Positions 63,134-64,000 of a DNA stretch of 64,000 nt are shown in pieces. Location of the stretch: NCBI GenBank assembly GCA_003056245.1, contig MVDH01000001.1, positions 423,028 through 487,027 on the forward strand. The letters are read 5' to 3'. The first letter of the stretch is position 1. Each line of letters begins with the position of its first letter. The DNA is from Cellvibrio sp. 79. Its GTDB lineage: Bacteria > Pseudomonadota > Gammaproteobacteria > Pseudomonadales > Cellvibrionaceae. The position numbers and the translations under genes were made by a program. The notes under the pieces were generated by a model that worked only from the letters and a program-made list of their open reading frames with translations, was not told the origin of the DNA and did no database searches.

Positions 63134-64000
63134 ATGTCTATTGATAGTACGCTGGATGGCGATGAAATTGATTTAGCCAAACTGATTAAAAATGTATGGC
63201 GAGGTAGGTGGATTCTTGTCGCATGGACTGCGACATTAATTCTGTTGATGTTGTGTTATGCATTTTTGAGAACTCCAATCTATAAAATTGAATCAATAAT
63301 TAGCCCATCTCAATCTGCTAATTTAATTCCAATCCAACCATCGGTTATGAGTATAGCTGAAGTGCATCCAGTGCCTAAATTGGATGAAAGGGTTATTTAT
63401 AGTTCTGTTCTATTTCAACTGGGATCTATTAGTGTCCTTCGTGATTTTTGGGCGACTTTTTCTTCCAGTGGAGGAGAGAAAAACGAAAATGATTTTCGAT
63501 CATTTATTGATGACTTGAACATTGTTTCCGTTATCTCGCAAGGCGAGGAGATTGACTCAAGGCGGATCGAAGTTAAATTTTCAAATCCGGAAGCTGGTGA
63601 AAAAACTCTTAATGCTTATTTGGAATTTCTTAATAAGCGTATGCAGCAGCAAGCCATTGAAGATATCAACCGTAGTATTAAGGCAAGTGCAACGGCAATT
63701 GATAATGCTATTGCCTTGCTTGAAGATGACGCGCAAAAAAAATTATCTTATGAGTTGTTGAAGCTTAAAGAAAATTATGAAATTGCCAAATCTTTAAAAA
63801 TTACGACTACCCCCTATAAAGATCTGGAGAACATTGCTTTAACCATTCTTGATGGGCGAGACTACTTGCTAGGAACTGATGCGTTATTGTTACAAATTAA
63901 TATGCTATCAGCGCGGCAAGGAAAGTCTATGAGGGCATACGATAGAAGAATTAATGACCTGTTTTTAGCTCGCAACATTATTGATTCTGATGCTGCAAGG
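63134..64000 (+). CDS. Wzz-type chain-length determinant protein (5' part)
   Basis: The gene continues past the right edge; 289 codons are visible with no stop. It reads MSIDSTLDGDEIDLAKLIKN, then an N-terminal membrane helix (WILVAWTATLILLMLCYAFL). A periplasmic stretch follows with KIESIISPSQSANLIPIQPS and a long helical region (ISQGEEIDSRRIEVKFSNPE, then NAYLEFLNKRMQQQAIEDIN). This is the layout of Wzz/PCP proteins that set O-antigen or exopolysaccharide chain length; the second membrane helix should lie beyond the edge. AAGG lies about 11 bases upstream. It probably opens a polysaccharide locus. Confidence 0.82.
   Translation, partial: MSIDSTLDGDEIDLAKLIKNVWRGRWILVAWTATLILLMLCYAFLRTPIYKIESIISPSQSANLIPIQPSVMSIAEVHPVPKLDERVIYSSVLFQLGSISVLRDFWATFSSSGGEKNENDFRSFIDDLNIVSVISQGEEIDSRRIEVKFSNPEAGEKTLNAYLEFLNKRMQQQAIEDINRSIKASATAIDNAIALLEDDAQKKLSYELLKLKENYEIAKSLKITTTPYKDLENIALTILDGRDYLLGTDALLLQINMLSARQGKSMRAYDRRINDLFLARNIIDSDAAR

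Overview
The window looks like a chromosomal segment of a Cellvibrio-like gammaproteobacterium (Cellvibrionaceae). The inference rests on three unrelated exported proteins that carry long runs of serine (a linker style typical of Cellvibrio and Saccharophagus), on a gammaproteobacterial Rnf operon, and on gammaproteobacterial housekeeping genes (metG, greB, tilS, mtgA, aspS). No rRNA, tRNA, CRISPR array or complete insertion sequence was recognised. The assignment to genus is an inference from content, not from a marker gene.

Layout. 1-2.1 kb: an Anbu-type proteasome-like peptidase and the start of a DUF2126-type transglutaminase-like protein, with a ParDE toxin-antitoxin pair between them. 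2.2-9.6 kb: mscS and the rnfABCDGE operon (all minus strand), with a foreign-looking 97-codon gene between rnfC and rnfD and a 125-bp palindromic repeat upstream of rnfA. 9.6-13.7 kb: metG, a poly-Ser propeller lipoprotein and a DUF4870 protein. 14.0-23.4 kb: a signalling block. A CHASE3/GAF hybrid kinase with three receivers, CheR, a receiver-less CheB and a REC-kinase run on the plus strand; facing them is a KaiC-like double ATPase followed by a hybrid kinase. 23.7-25.7 kb: DUF4385 and an MFS exporter.

26.0-32.4 kb is an accessory stretch, AT-richer by eye: a YHYH/peptidoglycan-binding protein, an 800-residue DUF4238 + SEC-C protein with an unassigned C-terminal half, several small unknown genes, a structured leader carrying three GTTGCAA motifs, and a dispersed 50-bp repeat. 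32.4-43.1 kb is a cell-surface locus: a small eight-cysteine secreted protein, a 2,729-residue surface protein (DUF11-like repeats, about 290 residues of Ser-rich linker, a C-terminal anchor and a GlyGly-CTERM-like tail), an overlapping outer-membrane barrel gene, and a Sec-exported protein ending in a WHH-type HNH nuclease domain with no visible immunity gene.

43.3-64 kb is mostly core: RlpA and M23/SH3 wall proteins, an SRPBCC membrane protein, a parvulin, GreB, a ChaN-like lipoprotein, an S9 peptidase, TilS, an FG-GAP propeller lipoprotein, a RoxA-like dihaem protein, a DUF1704 metallopeptidase-like protein, a Rieske protein, a DUF4124 protein, MtgA, an FmdB zinc ribbon, AspS, and the start of a Wzz-type chain-length regulator that probably opens a polysaccharide locus beyond the right edge.

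The best candidates for something undescribed are the structured GTTGCAA leader at 29.5-29.7 kb, the orphan exported WHH nuclease, the giant surface protein with its barrel partner, the DUF4238/SEC-C protein, and the extra gene inside the rnf operon.
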